Shown here piece by piece: positions 9,136-17,380 of a DNA stretch of 64,000 nucleotides. This stretch comes from Lachnospiraceae bacterium. GTDB lineage: Bacteria; Bacillota; Clostridia; Lachnospirales; Lachnospiraceae. Each line of letters begins with the position of its first letter. The stretch's first letter is position 1. The DNA lies in NCBI GenBank assembly GCA_017427775.1, contig JAFRSD010000043.1, positions 47,187-111,186 on the forward strand, read 5' to 3'. The translations under genes were made by a program, and so were the position numbers. Below the pieces are notes generated by a model, which was not told where the DNA came from, did no database searches, and saw only the letters and a list, made by a program, of their open reading frames with translations.

Positions 9136-10865
9136 TCAAAATACTCCCCGACAGCCTTCTCTAAGCTGTCCCGAAGATCGTCGGGCAATTTGCCGCCCGA
9201 TTCCAACAGATTCAGCATGTCTCCGTGCTTCTGGTCCATATATTCGAGTAATCCTTCGCGGTAATCGCGCACCTCTTTCACTGGAATATCCGCGAACAGA
9301 TGCTTGCCCGCCGCAACCAGCAGAACAATCTGCTGCGGGATTGTAAACGGATGCTGCAGCGGCTGCTTCAGAAGTTCCATCAGGGAACTTCCGTGTCTGA
9401 GCTGCTTCTTCGTATTTTCATCGAGATCCGAGGAGAACTGCGTGAACACTTCCATCTCACGGTACTGTGCAAGATCGATACGGATCGTGCCTGCCGCCTT
9501 CTTCATCGCCTTTGTCTGCGCCGCACCGCCGACACGCGATACGGAGAGACCGACGTTAACGGCCGGACGGCGTCCCGCGCGGAACAGCTCGCTCTCGAGG
9601 AAAATCTGACCGTCCGTGATGGAGATCACGTTGGTCGGAATGTATGCGGACACATCGCCCGCCTGGGTTTCTATGATCGGTAATGCCGTAATGGAACCGC
9701 CGCCGAGCTCGTCGCTGAGTCTCGCGGAACGCTCAAGAAGGCGGGAATGCAGATAGAATACGTCGCCGGGATATGCCTCACGTCCCGGGGAACGCTCTAA
9801 AAGGAGCGAGATCGCGCGGTACGCAACCGCGTGCTTCGAAAGGTCGTCGTATACGATCAGAACGTCCTTTCCTTTATGCATAAAATACTCCGCGAGCGCG
9901 GTTCCCGAATACGGTGCCGCATACTGAAGCGGTGCCGGGTCGGATGCCGTCGAGGCAACCACGCACGTATAGTCGAAGGCGTCGTATTTGCGTAATATAT
10001 TGGTTAACTGTGCGATCGAAGAAGCCTTCTGGCCGATCGCGACGTAGATGCAGATAACGTCCTTGCCCTTCTGGTTCAGGATCGTATCGATCGCGATGGA
10101 AGTCTTGCCGGTCTGGCGGTCGCCGATGATCAGCTCACGCTGTCCGCGGCCGATCGGGAACATCGAATCGATTGCGAGAATACCGGTCTCCAAAGGCTTG
10201 TTTACGGACTTTCTTTCGCGGATGGAAGGTGCCGGCTGCTCGATCGGACGGAAGTCCTCCTGTGCGATCTCCTCTTCGCCGTCAAGCGGGTTGCCGAGTG
10301 CGTCCACAACTCTTCCGAGGTAGCCGTCGCCGACCGCGATGCCGGCCATCTTGCCGGTGCGCGCCACATGATCTCCCGCGCGGATGCCGGTGTCGCGTCC
10401 GAACAGAACGGCGCATACCTCATCCTGACGGATATCAAGGATCATGCCCTTTACGCCGTTGCCGAACACAACGATCTCACCGTAACGGACATGCTCGATG
10501 CCCTCGATGAAAGCGATGCCGTCGCCGACGCGGGTAACGTTGCCGACCTCGCGGGCAGTCGCCTCAAGGCGGTACTCGTCGATATTGGCGCGCAGTCCGG
10601 ACAGAACGTCCTTCTGCTTGCGGCCTTCCCGCGCGGTATCCCCGAGACGCTGTGACAGTTTCTCGCGGAACTGCTCGATACGGCCCCGTTCGCTCCAGTC
10701 ATATTCCTTTGTCCCGAAACGCAGAATAAAGCCGCTTCCGAGCGACTCATCCCTTCTAACTTCGATTGTAACCTCCTCCGCGCCGCTCTGCCTGCGGACG
10801 AACTCCGTAAAGCCCGCAAGCTGCGCCTCGGTAGGCGGGAATACACATATCAGTGTTGCCGTCAT
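9102..10865 (-). CDS. atpA: ATP synthase alpha subunit with N-terminal delta (OSCP) C-terminal-like domain
   Basis: 587 residues, about 80 longer than a normal alpha subunit. The start is ATG 10865 with GGAAAGG upstream, 22 bases after atpF; an in-frame upstream start would lie inside atpF. Residues 1-75 look like the C-terminal domain of the delta subunit: ATLICVFPPTEAQLAGF matches the conserved TAVPLTEEQ strand-helix, and SLGSGFILRFGTKEYDWSER matches the SLIGGxVxRxGDKxxDGSxR strand pair, followed by RGRIEQFREKL. A charged linker (76-88) leads into a full alpha subunit: N-terminal barrel from LRANIDEYRLEATAREVGNV, P-loop GDRQTGKT at 248-255, and complete helical C-terminus. No other atpH exists in the operon, and the helical N-terminal domain of delta is not found anywhere in it. 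Confidence 0.93.
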   Translation of the reverse strand: MTATLICVFPPTEAQLAGFTEFVRRQSGAEEVTIEVRRDESLGSGFILRFGTKEYDWSERGRIEQFREKLSQRLGDTAREGRKQKDVLSGLRANIDEYRLEATAREVGNVTRVGDGIAFIEGIEHVRYGEIVVFGNGVKGMILDIRQDEVCAVLFGRDTGIRAGDHVARTGKMAGIAVGDGYLGRVVDALGNPLDGEEEIAQEDFRPIEQPAPSIRERKSVNKPLETGILAIDSMFPIGRGQRELIIGDRQTGKTSIAIDTILNQKGKDVICIYVAIGQKASSIAQLTNILRKYDAFDYTCVVASTASDPAPLQYAAPYSGTALAEYFMHKGKDVLIVYDDLSKHAVAYRAISLLLERSPGREAYPGDVFYLHSRLLERSARLSDELGGGSITALPIIETQAGDVSAYIPTNVISITDGQIFLESELFRAGRRPAVNVGLSVSRVGGAAQTKAMKKAAGTIRIDLAQYREMEVFTQFSSDLDENTKKQLRHGSSLMELLKQPLQHPFTIPQQIVLLVAAGKHLFADIPVKEVRDYREGLLEYMDQKHGDMLNLLESGGKLPDDLRDSLEKAVGEYFEWRRQEKSKTE

Positions 10866-10887
10866 TTCCGTACCTTTCCCGGACCGT

Positions 10888-11412
10888 TTATTCGGTTTCG
10901 CCTTCCGCCTTTTCCGGCTCCGAAACCGCTTCGTCCTTCGCCACTTCATTCAAAAACTGCTCATACAGGGCATCCTCGTAGCCGGCGCCGCGCCGCTCTC
11001 CGACGTTCTTCTCGGTAGCGATCGCGATCATGTCGGCAATCTCCTGCTCTGCATCGGCCACGATCCTGGCCTTGCTGCGTGCGGCGTCCTCCGTCGCATC
11101 CGCTTCAATCCGTTTCGCGGTCGAACGGGCGTTGTTGACGATTTTTTTATACTCCTCGTCCGCCTGCTTACGCGCTTTGGCGATGATCTGTCTCCGTTCC
11201 TCCTCCGTATCGGAGAGGCATTTCTCGTAGCGGGCCTTCACAGCCTCCGCCTCCGCGGTCTTGGCCTTCGCGAGCGCATTCTCTCGGTCCGCCTCCGCCT
11301 GTCTTGCCTCTAAGATCTTACGGACGGGCTTGAACAGAAAATACCACATCGCACCCACCAGGATCAGCAGGTTGATCACGGTAAATAACAAATTCCAGTC
11401 AAGTTTCAGCAT
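10888..11412 (-). CDS. atpF: ATP synthase F0 b subunit
   Basis: 174 residues. One N-terminal membrane helix (LLFTVINLLILVGAMWYFLFKPV) is followed by the usual long charged helix with Ala/Lys/Glu periodicity that forms the stator stalk, and an acidic tail. There is no delta-like domain fused to its C-terminus, which matters because delta is otherwise missing from the operon. It is 35 bases after atpE and 22 before atpA. Confidence 0.93.
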   Translation of the reverse strand: MLKLDWNLLFTVINLLILVGAMWYFLFKPVRKILEARQAEADRENALAKAKTAEAEAVKARYEKCLSDTEEERRQIIAKARKQADEEYKKIVNNARSTAKRIEADATEDAARSKARIVADAEQEIADMIAIATEKNVGERRGAGYEDALYEQFLNEVAKDEAVSEPEKAEGETE

Positions 11413-11447
11413 CGTATTTCACCTTTCCGTATGCCGTGATAACCTAC

Positions 11448-11675
11448 CTATTTCAGCATGATAATGATCAGGAACGCAATAACGAAGCCGTAGATGGCCG
11501 TTGCCTCCGCGAGTGCACATCCGAGGATCAGAGCCTTGTTGATCTTGCCGTCCGCTTCGGGCTGTCTTGCGATGGCTTCCGCTGCCTTACCGGTTGCGAT
11601 ACCGATACCGATACCTGCGCCGAGCGCGGAAAGAACGGCGATACCCGCTCCGATTGCAATAAGAGTTGTGTTCAT
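11448..11675 (-). CDS. atpE: ATP synthase F0 c subunit (proton type)
   Basis: 75 residues, two membrane helices joined by the polar loop [10 protein letters not shown]. The ion-binding carboxylate is E57 in AEATAIY. Compared with the sodium-binding c ring of Ilyobacter, the glutamine ligand position is Ile24 and the Ser after the carboxylate is Ala58, so two sodium ligands are missing and proton coupling is expected. AGGAGG precedes the ATG. Confidence 0.95.
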   Translation of the reverse strand: MNTTLIAIGAGIAVLSALGAGIGIGIATGKAAEAIARQPEADGKINKALILGCALAEATAIYGFVIAFLIIIMLK

Positions 11676-11696
11676 GATTCGTTCCTCCTAAATGGT

Positions 11697-12386
11697 TTAT
11701 TCTATCTCTTCACGTATATACAGACTTGTCAAGAAAACAAATACATATGCCTGCAGCAGTCCGTCGAACAGGTCGAAGTACAGGCAGAATACAGCCGGCA
11801 GCAGAATGTTGCGGGTGATCGTCTTGATGAGCTCCATGATGACAAATGCACCGACGACGTTACCGAACAGTCGCATGCACAGTGAAAGCGGCCGCGTGAA
11901 CACCTCGAGAATATTGATCGGCGTCACGACGGCGATCGGCTCGGTAAACTTGTGCAGCCATTTCCGCACGCCGAGATAATAGATTCCGGCGGCCTCCACC
12001 AGAACGATGCTCATCAACGCGAGCGCCGCGGTTACATTCAGGTCCTTGGTCGGCGCCTTGAAGCCGAAGATGCCCGAAATGTTCGCGATGCCGACATACA
12101 GCATGACCGTGCAGAGATACGGGACGAAAGCCTTTCCCCTCTCTCCGACCATGCCCTCGACAAGGCCGCTCAGCTTGGTTACGATCCACTCCGCGAGAGC
12201 CTGCCGCTTTGAAATATTATGCAGCGTCATGTTGCGGGTAAGAAGAAACGCGCAAAGGATTAAAACCGCCATGATGATCCATGTCACCACGACCGATTCG
12301 GAAACCGGAATGCCGCCGAATATCGGAATCCGGAAGACTTCCTTCACTTCCAGTTCTTCATTGATTATTTCGGAAAGCTGATCCAC
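11697..12386 (-). CDS. atpB: ATP synthase F0 a subunit
   Basis: 229 residues with five or six membrane helices. The conserved arginine helix is seen in EVFTRPLSLCMRLFGNVVGAF, where the R of SLCMRLFGN faces the c ring. The start is GTG 12386 with AAAGGAG 11 bases upstream; the nearby ATG is out of frame. This is the first gene of the atp operon. An extended -10 promoter and a perfect dyad lie upstream. Confidence 0.95.
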   Translation of the reverse strand: MDQLSEIINEELEVKEVFRIPIFGGIPVSESVVVTWIIMAVLILCAFLLTRNMTLHNISKRQALAEWIVTKLSGLVEGMVGERGKAFVPYLCTVMLYVGIANISGIFGFKAPTKDLNVTAALALMSIVLVEAAGIYYLGVRKWLHKFTEPIAVVTPINILEVFTRPLSLCMRLFGNVVGAFVIMELIKTITRNILLPAVFCLYFDLFDGLLQAYVFVFLTSLYIREEIE

Positions 12387-12423
12387 TGCGTCATCATCTC
12401 CTTTCCTGCAGATTATCAGAAAG

Positions 12424-12464
12424 ATTATAGCACATTTTCCGCCGCAAAGACAGAGGAAAATGTG
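12424..12464 (-). promoter_or_regulatory. Extended -10 promoter and dyad upstream of the atp operon
   Basis: Minus-strand TGC-TATAAT (TATAAT at 12424-12429) is an extended -10; the -35 is poor. Directly upstream lies a perfect 10-bp inverted repeat, CACATTTTCC (12431-12440) and GGAAAATGTG (12455-12464), separated by 14 bases. It covers the -35 and spacer region, so it could be an operator. It lacks a following T-run, so it is unlikely to be a terminator. Confidence 0.5.
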
Positions 12465-12492
12465 TCATCAAGGTATTTTTATTCAAACTCTT

Positions 12493-13248
12493 CTACTGCT
12501 GCCAGAGCGTCCGGAGCGAATCCTGCAGGCTGTCCGGCAGACGCCGTCCGCTGAGGACTGCCTTACGGTCGGCCGTTTCCTTTTCATTTTGAAAACCGGT
12601 CGTCACGTAAACATCGTTCTTATAAAGGAACAGTTCCCCGCAGGCGCGGTACCACATACGGTCTTCGGAAAATGCGAACAGCTCGCGGCGTCCGTCGTAA
12701 TCCTCGGTGATCGACTTGTCCGTGATCTTTACGGGTTCCTCTCCCGCAAGAGCAGTCTCCCGGATGATCTCGTAGGCCTCTTCCTTGAGAACTACGAAGC
12801 TGCCGGTATCCTTCATCCCGCTGATCGCACAATGAACCGGATAATTCGAAAGATCGGCAAGCCGTTCCTTCTCGGCCTCGGCGATCTCCTTCTTCGCATA
12901 GATGCGGCCGACCGAATCGACCAGGTAGTCCCCTGACGCATCATCCTTGACCCGGTAGAGTACGGCCATGGTCATGATGCCGCCCGAAACGATTGCGCCC
13001 GCGCGCTCGCCGCGCTGCGTCTTCAAAACATCAACGATACCCGAGCCGACATAAGCCTCTGTATCGACGTCGTTGATCAGCCGGTAGTGTACGTTCTTCA
13101 GCACCAGCTCATCCCGGCCGTCAACGTACTTGGCCTTGTCCGTTCCCCACTTCGGACGAAAAGCCAGGAACAGGAACAGTGTCCCGAAGATGACGATCGA
13201 TCCGATAGCGATCAGCGGATACCATTTTCTGAAAAAGTTAAAAACCAA
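12493..13248 (-). CDS. Single-pass membrane protein of unknown function
   Basis: 251 residues from the TTG at 13248, chosen because AGGGGG lies 8 bases upstream and this avoids a 31-base overlap with the preceding gene; an ATG at 13308 is possible but has no site. One membrane helix near residues 10-30 (YPLIAIGSIVIFGTLFLFLAF) anchors an outward-facing domain of about 215 residues with alternating strands and charged residues. No family recognised. It lies between the RNA methyltransferase and the atp operon and is probably co-transcribed with the former. Confidence 0.7.
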   Translation of the reverse strand: MVFNFFRKWYPLIAIGSIVIFGTLFLFLAFRPKWGTDKAKYVDGRDELVLKNVHYRLINDVDTEAYVGSGIVDVLKTQRGERAGAIVSGGIMTMAVLYRVKDDASGDYLVDSVGRIYAKKEIAEAEKERLADLSNYPVHCAISGMKDTGSFVVLKEEAYEIIRETALAGEEPVKITDKSITEDYDGRRELFAFSEDRMWYRACGELFLYKNDVYVTTGFQNEKETADRKAVLSGRRLPDSLQDSLRTLWQQ

Positions 13249-13277
13249 CTTGCTTTCCCCCTGTAAATTACGGCTTT

Positions 13278-14153
13278 CTAACGGAACCAGCGGCATGCCG
13301 CGCCGCACGGAAGCGTAAGGCCCGTGTTCGTAACGGGAAGGCCGATCTCGTCGCCCTGTACCGTTCCGCCGAAACGCGGCGTCAGAACAAGTCCCGCGAT
13401 GTAAGCCATCATTGCGGGCTGCAGTCCGGTTGTATAGGAATTGATCAAAAAGAACAGCGGATCGTCGCTCAGAACATCCGCGCAGAGTTTTACAAGATCA
13501 TAGATGGCGTCTTCGATCTTCCACACCTCGTCGTTCGGTCCGCGCCCGTAAGACGGCGGATCCATGATCACGGCGTCGTATCGGTTTCCGCGGCGGATCT
13601 CGCGTTCGACGAATTTGCGGCAGTCATCGACGATATAACGGATCGGGGCGTCGGCCAGGCCGGATGCAGAGGCATTCTCCTTGGCCCAGTGCACCATTCC
13701 TTTGGAAGCATCGACATGGGTTACCTGCGCGTCGGCTGCAGCTGCGGCAAGTGTCGCGCCGCCCGTGTAGGCGAACAGGTTCAATACTTTAACAGGCTCG
13801 CCGGGCTTTTCGGCGCGGCGCTTTTCAATAAGCTCCGAGAACCAGTCCCAGTTGGCTGCCTGCTCGGGAAACAGACCGGTGTGTTTAAAGCTGAACGGCT
13901 GAAGATGAAAGCGCAGATTCTTATAGGAAATCCACCACTCTTTCGGAAGGTTGAAGAACTCCCACTCCCCGCCGCCTTTCGCGCTGCGGTGGTAGTGCGC
14001 GTTGGGCTTTTTCCAGCCGTAATGCTTCCGTTCGGTGTTCCATAACACCTGCGGATCCGGACGGATCAGAAGAAAGTCGCCCCACCGTTCGAGCTTCTCC
14101 TTTCCGGAAGTGTCGATTACCTCATAATCTTTCCAGCCGTCTGCTATCCACAT
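13278..14153 (-). CDS. Class I SAM-dependent methyltransferase, RlmI/RlmK-like
   Basis: 291 residues from ATG 14153 (GAGGA 9 bases upstream). SAM-binding motif I is VLNLFAYTGGATLAAAAA, motif II is VTHVDASKGMVHWAKEN, motif III DDCRKFVEREIRRG, and the catalytic motif IV is DAVIMDPPSYGRG. This matches the RlmI/RlmK-like family of 23S rRNA methyltransferases. There is no Cys after the PP of motif IV, so a base-amino or ribose type target is as likely as m5C. No PUA domain is seen at the N-terminus. A good promoter lies at 14245-14273. Confidence 0.8.
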   Translation of the reverse strand: MWIADGWKDYEVIDTSGKEKLERWGDFLLIRPDPQVLWNTERKHYGWKKPNAHYHRSAKGGGEWEFFNLPKEWWISYKNLRFHLQPFSFKHTGLFPEQAANWDWFSELIEKRRAEKPGEPVKVLNLFAYTGGATLAAAAADAQVTHVDASKGMVHWAKENASASGLADAPIRYIVDDCRKFVEREIRRGNRYDAVIMDPPSYGRGPNDEVWKIEDAIYDLVKLCADVLSDDPLFFLINSYTTGLQPAMMAYIAGLVLTPRFGGTVQGDEIGLPVTNTGLTLPCGAACRWFR

Positions 14154-14244
14154 GTTGCATCGTCCTCTTCTTCGTCCGGGCATTCTTTAGAATGCCGCGG
14201 GTCTTCGACAGGGCATCCGTCAAGGAATACCGCGGTCTTTGTAA

Positions 14245-14273
14245 ATTATATACCAACTTTGGAAAATGAACAA
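14245..14273 (-). promoter_or_regulatory. Promoter of the RlmI-like methyltransferase
   Basis: Minus strand TTGTTC (14268-14273), 17-bp spacer, TATAAT (14245-14250). The resulting leader is about 85 bases and contains CCGCGG-based inverted repeats (14191-14235) that could fold. Confidence 0.65.
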
Positions 14274-14300
14274 GTGTAAATATTTTTTACCTTTTTCTAC

Positions 14301-14329
14301 TTGACGAACAGCGGCAAATATAATAAAAT
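14301..14329 (+). promoter_or_regulatory. Promoter of the PspA gene
   Basis: TTGACG (14301-14306), 17-bp spacer, TAAAAT (14324-14329), 52 bases before the ATG at 14382. Divergent from the methyltransferase promoter. Confidence 0.65.
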
Positions 14330-14381
14330 GGTAGCAGTCGGGTAACCGAAAATAATGAATTTGTTTGGAGGATGAAAGAAT

Positions 14382-15080
14382 ATGGGTATCTTATCCAGAT
14401 TCAAGGACATCATGTCCGCTAATATCAACGCTCTTCTTGATAAAGTAGAAGATCCCGAGAAGATGATCGATCAGTGTCTGCGCAACATGAACGACGACCT
14501 CGTTAAGGTAAAGCAGGAAACCGCTTCCGTTATGGCTCAGGAGAAGGCTTGCAAGCGTCAGCTTGACCAGTGCCAGAACGACATTGATAAGATGCAGAGC
14601 TACGCAGTTAAGGCTTTGACCGCAGGCAACGAGGACGATGCGAGAAGATTCCTTGCTGAGAAGGCAAGATTCACCGCAAAGCTCACCGACCTTCAGGCAA
14701 ACTACGCGGTTGCTCATGATAACTCCCAGAAGATGAGAGACATGCATGACAAGCTTACGATGGACATCAAGGAACTTGAGACCCGTAAGGAAACCATTAA
14801 GGGTAAGCTTGCCGTAGCAAAGGCGCAGGAGAAGATCAACAAGATGACCTCCAGCGTATCGAGCGCGAACAACTCCATCGCAAGCTTCGAGCGTTACGAA
14901 GCTCTTGCAAACAAGAAGCTGGATAAGGCTCAGGCAGAGGCCGAGCTCAATGCTTCCAATCCTACCAACTCCATCCGTGATCTTACCGCCAAGTACGTTA
15001 ACGATCCTAACGTTGATGCCGAGCTGGCAGCACTCAAGGCAAGCCTCGGCATGACCGCTGAAGTTGAGCTTCCTCAGTAA
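14382..15080 (+). CDS. pspA: PspA/IM30 family protein
   Basis: 232 residues, almost fully helical. The N-terminus MGILSRFKDIMSANINALLDKVEDPEKMID is the classical PspA/Vipp1 amphipathic membrane-binding helix and first hairpin. Long coiled coil follows to residue about 190. PspA binds and stabilises stressed cytoplasmic membranes. GGAGG is 9 bases upstream. It has its own promoter and terminator. Neighbouring NfeD and SPFH genes also act at the membrane. Confidence 0.92.
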   Translation: MGILSRFKDIMSANINALLDKVEDPEKMIDQCLRNMNDDLVKVKQETASVMAQEKACKRQLDQCQNDIDKMQSYAVKALTAGNEDDARRFLAEKARFTAKLTDLQANYAVAHDNSQKMRDMHDKLTMDIKELETRKETIKGKLAVAKAQEKINKMTSSVSSANNSIASFERYEALANKKLDKAQAEAELNASNPTNSIRDLTAKYVNDPNVDAELAALKASLGMTAEVELPQ

Positions 15081-15093
15081 TGATTGATTAAGC

Positions 15094-15128
15094 AGGGGCT
15101 GTTGTACATTGTGCAACAGCCTCTTTTT
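15094..15128 (+). terminator. Terminator after pspA
   Basis: Stem AGGGGCTGTTG / CAACAGCCTC (with G-T pairs), then TCTTTTTC. Confidence 0.75.
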
Positions 15129-15182
15129 CAAAGGTTCTTTACCCGATTTGTCCGGGGCATCTCTTAAAAAGGAGTGGTTCCC

Positions 15183-15731
15183 ATGCAGCCCGAAGCATTA
15201 ATGCTTTACAAACTGATCGTTCTTTACATGCTCAGCCGTGTGGATTTTCCGATGACCAACTCACAGATCTCGGATTTCATCACCGGCAAAGAGTATACCA
15301 ATTATTTCAATGTGCAGCAGGTGCTCTCCGAACTCGTTGATGACCAGTATATCAGTCTGCAGGAGACGAAGAACAACTCGCTGTACCGGATCACCGAAAG
15401 CGGGAAGGAAACACTGTCTCTCTTCTATCAGCACATTTCCCGCAATATCCGTGACGATATCGATATGTTCTTAACCGATCAGCAGTATACGCTTCGGGAG
15501 GAAGTATCCAACATCGCGGATTATTACGAGGTCCGGATGAATGAATACATCTGTGAACTGAAAGTGATTGAGCGCGATACGACCGTCATTGAGATCCGCA
15601 TTGTGGTTCCTTCCGAGGAGAACGCGAAGACGATCTGCTCCCGCTGGCGCCAGAAGAATGCGGACATATACGCGTACGTGATCAATGCTTTGTTAGGAGA
15701 CGATCTCCCCTCGGAAACGAAGGAACAATAA
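15183..15731 (+). CDS. DUF4364 family protein, winged-helix-like
   Basis: 182 residues from ATG 15183 (AAAAAGGAG 8 bases upstream; the GTG at 15174 touches the ribosome site). Residues 1-80 read as a winged helix (MLYKLIVLYMLSRVDFPMTNSQISDFI ... LVDDQYISLQETKNNSLYRITESGKETL). The rest is a mixed domain with VIEIRIVVPSEENAK. This is the DUF4364 family, common in Clostridia; a transcription-regulator role is inferred from the fold, not known. Confidence 0.85.
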   Translation: MQPEALMLYKLIVLYMLSRVDFPMTNSQISDFITGKEYTNYFNVQQVLSELVDDQYISLQETKNNSLYRITESGKETLSLFYQHISRNIRDDIDMFLTDQQYTLREEVSNIADYYEVRMNEYICELKVIERDTTVIEIRIVVPSEENAKTICSRWRQKNADIYAYVINALLGDDLPSETKEQ

Positions 15732-15820
15732 TCTTCTTTGGGAGTGCGGGGATCTGACACTGTAACATTTTCCGGTCGTGTGGGGATCGGATCAATCAAA
15801 CGGAAAAGGAGGTACCGTGT

Positions 15821-16249
15821 ATGTATCCGTGGTTTTGGCTCATTCTGTTCCTGGTTCTGCTTGTTGTGGAAGCCGCTACGCTCTCGCTGACCACAATCTG
15901 GTTCGCAGGCGGCGCTTTAGTCGCGTTCATCGTAAGCATGATCTTTGATAACCGTGTTCCGGAGTTCATCGTATTCGGCGCCGTATCGCTTGCCCTGCTC
16001 TTCTTCGTTCGTCCTTCCGCGCTCCGGCGTTTCAACCGCCGCCGCACGAAGACCAACGTCGAGGCCGTCATCGGCAAGACCGTGCGCGTCATTGAAGCTG
16101 TGAACAACCTTGCCGACACCGGGCGTGTGAAGCTCGACGGCATGGAATGGGCTGCCGTCTGTGTGGACGACAATATGACTTTGTCTGTGGGCGAATTTGC
16201 CGTCGTCGAAAGAGTCGAAGGCGTCAAACTCGTTATCAGAAATAAATAA
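15821..16249 (+). CDS. NfeD family membrane protein
   Basis: 142 residues. Two or three membrane helices (residues 1-65, with GGALVAFIVSMIFD) are followed by a short OB-fold domain (AVIGKTVRVIEAVNNLADTGRVKLDGMEWAA). This is the short NfeD type that pairs with SPFH proteins. The SPFH gene follows 15 bases later, so the two form the usual NfeD-SPFH operon thought to organise membrane microdomains. Confidence 0.88.
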   Translation: MYPWFWLILFLVLLVVEAATLSLTTIWFAGGALVAFIVSMIFDNRVPEFIVFGAVSLALLFFVRPSALRRFNRRRTKTNVEAVIGKTVRVIEAVNNLADTGRVKLDGMEWAAVCVDDNMTLSVGEFAVVERVEGVKLVIRNK

Positions 16250-16264
16250 CGGAGGGGTTTAACT

Positions 16265-17236
16265 ATGTTGCATTTTCTTGAAACCGGCAACTCGATCGAC
16301 TGGTCCAATCCGGCGATCTGGCTTGTCATTGTAGTAATTATCCTGATTATTTTCTTTGCTTCCTGCCTGAAGGTTGTACCGCAGGCCGAGGCATACATCA
16401 TTGAGCGTTTCGGTGCTTACCAGCAGACCTGGAGCGTAGGTCTCCATCTGAAGTGGCCCTTCATCGAGCGTATCGCTCTTCGTGTTCTTTTGAAGGAACA
16501 GGTTGTCGACTTCCCGCCGCAGCCCGTTATCACGAAGGATAACGTTACGATGCAGATTGATACCGTCGTTTACTTCCAGATCACCGACCCGAAGCTTTTC
16601 GCATACGGCGTGCAGAACCCGATGATGGCGATTGAGAACCTGACCGCTACGACGCTTCGTAACATCATCGGTGACCTCGAACTCGATGCTACCCTTACTT
16701 CCCGTGAGATCATCAACGGCAAAATGCGCGTCTCCCTCGATGAGGCGACCGACCCTTGGGGCATCAAAGTTAACCGTGTTGAGCTGAAGAACATCATGCC
16801 TCCGAATGCTATCCGTGACGCCATGGAGAAGCAGATGAAGGCAGAGCGTGAACGTCGTGAGACCATCCTTATCGCAGAAGGTGAAAAGAAGTCCACGATC
16901 CTTGTTGCAGAAGGTAAGAAGCAGTCCGCCATCCTTGAGGCTGAGGCCGAGAAGGAAGCCGCTATTCTTCGCGCAGAAGCTAAGAAGGAAGCTACGATTC
17001 GCGAGGCCGAAGGTCAGGCGGAAGCAATCCTCCGCGTACAGAAGGCTAACGCAGACGGTCTCCGTTTCCTGAACGAAGCTTCTCCTTCCGATTCCGTGCT
17101 TCGCTTAAAGAGCCTCGAGGCATTTGCCAAGGCTGCTGACGGCAAATCCACGAAGATCATCATCCCGTCCGAGATTCAGGGCATTGCAGGCCTTGCAAGC
17201 GGCGTTGTGGAAGCTGCCAAGAAGACAGAGGAATAA
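16265..17236 (+). CDS. SPFH/band 7 protein, QmcA/stomatin-like
   Basis: 323 residues. One N-terminal membrane helix (residues 16-38), then an SPFH domain starting KVVPQAEAYIIERFGAYQQTW, then an Ala/Glu/Lys coiled coil with repeated EGEKKSTILVAEGKKQSAIL units between about 195 and 265. This is the prohibitin/stomatin family, which oligomerises on membranes. The partner NfeD gene lies directly upstream. Confidence 0.9.
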   Translation: MLHFLETGNSIDWSNPAIWLVIVVIILIIFFASCLKVVPQAEAYIIERFGAYQQTWSVGLHLKWPFIERIALRVLLKEQVVDFPPQPVITKDNVTMQIDTVVYFQITDPKLFAYGVQNPMMAIENLTATTLRNIIGDLELDATLTSREIINGKMRVSLDEATDPWGIKVNRVELKNIMPPNAIRDAMEKQMKAERERRETILIAEGEKKSTILVAEGKKQSAILEAEAEKEAAILRAEAKKEATIREAEGQAEAILRVQKANADGLRFLNEASPSDSVLRLKSLEAFAKAADGKSTKIIIPSEIQGIAGLASGVVEAAKKTEE

Positions 17237-17293
17237 TGTAAAAAGGCCCGGCTCTTCGGAACCAGGCCTCGCTGTAAACATATACTTGTGTAA

Positions 17294-17339
17294 AAAAACG
17301 GTACCCTCTTGCCGATTGCGGCCGGTGGGTACCGTTTTT
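17294..17339. terminator. Bidirectional terminator between the SPFH gene and engB
   Basis: 13-bp perfect stem AAAAACGGTACCC / GGGTACCGTTTTT, giving a T-run on both strands. It serves both converging genes. A shorter imperfect hairpin (AGGCCCGG / CCAGGCCT) precedes it at 17246-17270. Confidence 0.85.
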
Positions 17340-17380
17340 CTATTGTCCTTCCTTTTCCGACACCGGAGGTGCCGGGTTTC

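Noticed and set aside
9102..10949. An earlier start for atpA at 10949
   Set aside because: It would overlap atpF by 62 bases and has no good ribosome site; ATG 10865 has GGAAAGG and begins exactly at the delta-like domain.
13248..13308. ATG 13308 as start of the membrane protein before the atp operon
   Set aside because: No ribosome site and a 31-base overlap with the methyltransferase gene; TTG 13248 has AGGGGG at proper distance.
14191..14235. CCGCGG-containing leader of the RlmI-like gene as a riboswitch
   Set aside because: Only short imperfect stems can be drawn and no known riboswitch core is recognisable.
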